Origin: Burkholderiaceae bacterium
Lineage (GTDB): Bacteria; Pseudomonadota; Gammaproteobacteria; Burkholderiales; Burkholderiaceae_C
Direction of reading: 5' to 3'
Assembly: GCA_023262365.1 (NCBI GenBank)
Contig: JALRBF010000315.1
Location: forward strand, 1-6,605
Length of the DNA stretch: 6,605 bases
Positions 5,633 to 6,605 of the stretch are shown one piece after another (the stretch's first letter is position 1; each line of letters opens with the position of its first letter). The translations under genes were made by a program, and so were the position numbers. The notes beneath the pieces were generated by a model. It was not told the DNA's origin. It saw nothing but the letters and a program-made list of their open reading frames with translations, and searched no databases.

Positions 5633-6605
5633 TCACATTTTGCACTGAGACGCGAACGGGTCAACGTGGTCTTTGTACACGGTTTCCACAACCTTGGTGG
5701 TCCAATTCCCGTCGCTGTCCTTCACCACTTCACGCAGGTAAAAGCTTTGTACTGGGAAGTGGTTGGTACCGTAGGTGTACTTGCCACGCACCGAGTCATA
5801 GTTGGCGGCTTTTAACGCCGCACGCACCTTGTCCGGATTGGACATGTCACCCCCCACGGCCTTCACAGCTGAGGCGATCAGCATGATGGCGTCGTAGGCC
5901 TGAGCACCGTAATACGAGGGGTAGGTACCGAATTTCTTGCGGTAATCCGCCACGTATTTTTTGTTGGCCGGGTTGTCAAGTGTGGGATCCCACAACTGCG
6001 TGGTACGCGAGCCCAACGCCGCTTGGAAATTGGCTTTTTGCAAGCGAGGCAGGGACAGCGCATCAACCGTGAACACCGAGTACAACGGGACGGTTTTGCT
6101 CAAGCCCGACTGTTCGTATTGCTTGATGAAAGCGGGGCCAGCCGCACCAGGGTAGAACACAAAGATGGCTTGCGCTTTGCTTGCCCGCACCTTGGCCAAC
6201 TCGGCGGAGAAGTCTAACTGGGCATCGGCGCCCCATTTGGTGAGGTCTTTGCCTACCACCTTGCCTTTGAACGTGCGCTCAAAGCCCGACACCATGTCCA
6301 GACCCGCCGCGTAATTGGGCGCCATGATGTAGGCCGACTTCACGCCCTTTTTGTTAAGCACTTCGCCCAAGGCCATGGGCGTTTGGTCATTGAGGCCCGC
6401 GGTGGAGAAGAAGTTTTTGTTACACAACTTACCCGCCATGGGGCTGGGGCCAGCGTTGGAGGTAATGAGAAACTTGCCCGCATCAAGCACCGACTTTTGC
6501 GACGCCAGTAACACGTGCGACCAGATGTAACCGGCCACGAAGTCCACGTTGTCCTGCTTGAGCAGGCGATCGGTGGCTTGCTTGCCCACGTCAGGTTTGA
6601 AGCCG
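5633..6605 (-). CDS. HAAT-family ABC importer periplasmic substrate-binding protein, N-terminus missing
   Basis: This is the ligand-binding protein (type I periplasmic fold, Peripla_BP_6 / LivJ-like) that captures the substrate and delivers it to the permeases. The frame is open to the right edge, giving 323 residues; family members are usually about 380-400, so roughly the first 60-75 residues, including the signal peptide, lie outside. A GTG at 6589 is an internal valine codon, not the start: GFKPD precedes it in frame. Landmarks are the DFVAGYIWSH strand, LITSNAGPSPMAG, the CNKNFFSTAGLNDQ turn, then KSAYIMAPNYAAGLDMVSGF at the second lobe, the IFVFYPGAAG and YGAQAYDAI blocks, and a C-terminal SQCKM. 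Two cysteines are visible in the fragment (in GKLCNKN and in SQCKM) and could pair in the periplasm. Resemblance is to binding proteins of aromatic-compound importers more than to LivJ, by memory of sequence style. Ligand is inferred to be aromatic from the neighbouring dioxygenase. Confidence 0.92.
   Translation of the reverse strand, partial: GFKPDVGKQATDRLLKQDNVDFVAGYIWSHVLLASQKSVLDAGKFLITSNAGPSPMAGKLCNKNFFSTAGLNDQTPMALGEVLNKKGVKSAYIMAPNYAAGLDMVSGFERTFKGKVVGKDLTKWGADAQLDFSAELAKVRASKAQAIFVFYPGAAGPAFIKQYEQSGLSKTVPLYSVFTVDALSLPRLQKANFQAALGSRTTQLWDPTLDNPANKKYVADYRKKFGTYPSYYGAQAYDAIMLIASAVKAVGGDMSNPDKVRAALKAANYDSVRGKYTYGTNHFPVQSFYLREVVKDSDGNWTTKVVETVYKDHVDPFASQCKM

Noticed and set aside
6587..6589. 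GTG as the start of the binding-protein gene
   Set aside because: The frame stays open to the window edge and the protein would lack its signal peptide and first strand; it is an internal valine of a gene cut by the edge.

Overview
The window carries a single, tightly packed run of eight genes, all on the minus strand, so the reading order is from the right edge to the left. In that order they are: a periplasmic substrate-binding protein (N-terminus off the right edge), the two membrane permeases (LivH-like, LivM-like) and two ATPases (LivG-like, LivF-like) of a branched-chain/hydrophobic amino-acid family (HAAT) ABC importer, the alpha and beta subunits of a Rieske ring-hydroxylating dioxygenase, and the first 116 residues of an AMP-dependent acyl-CoA synthetase/ligase (rest off the left edge). 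No plus-strand gene, tRNA, rRNA, CRISPR array or mobile element was seen.

Layout on the minus strand: binding protein (right edge to 5633); a 78-bp gap (5555-5632) with two tandem stem-loops, the second followed by a T-rich stretch like a rho-independent terminator or attenuator; livH-like (5554-4631); 4-bp gap; livM-like (4626-3640); 4-bp overlap; livG-like (3643-2876); 8-bp overlap; livF-like (2883-2182); 27-bp gap with a near-consensus Shine-Dalgarno; dioxygenase alpha (2154-835); 4-bp overlap; dioxygenase beta (838-359); 9-bp gap; CoA ligase (349 to the left edge). Apart from the hairpin gap there is almost no non-coding DNA, which is the form of one operon.

Taken together this reads as an uptake-plus-catabolism operon. 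A binding protein captures a small, probably aromatic and carboxylated molecule in the periplasm, the ABC importer brings it in, a two-component-type (alpha/beta) Rieske oxygenase dihydroxylates an aromatic ring, and a CoA ligase activates an acid either before or after that step. The substrate cannot be read from the sequence. The electron-transfer partners of the oxygenase (reductase and possibly ferredoxin) are not in the window.

The organism is most likely a betaproteobacterium of the Burkholderiales type: GC content looks moderately high (high fifties by eye), the protein sequences have the style of that group, and HAAT transporters linked to aromatic-degradation genes are typical there. 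This is inference from general resemblance, not from a database search. The parts are recognisable families in a sensible arrangement; the less ordinary points are the combination of modules, the tandem hairpins, and a few deviating residues in the oxygenase active site and in the LivF-like ATPase.
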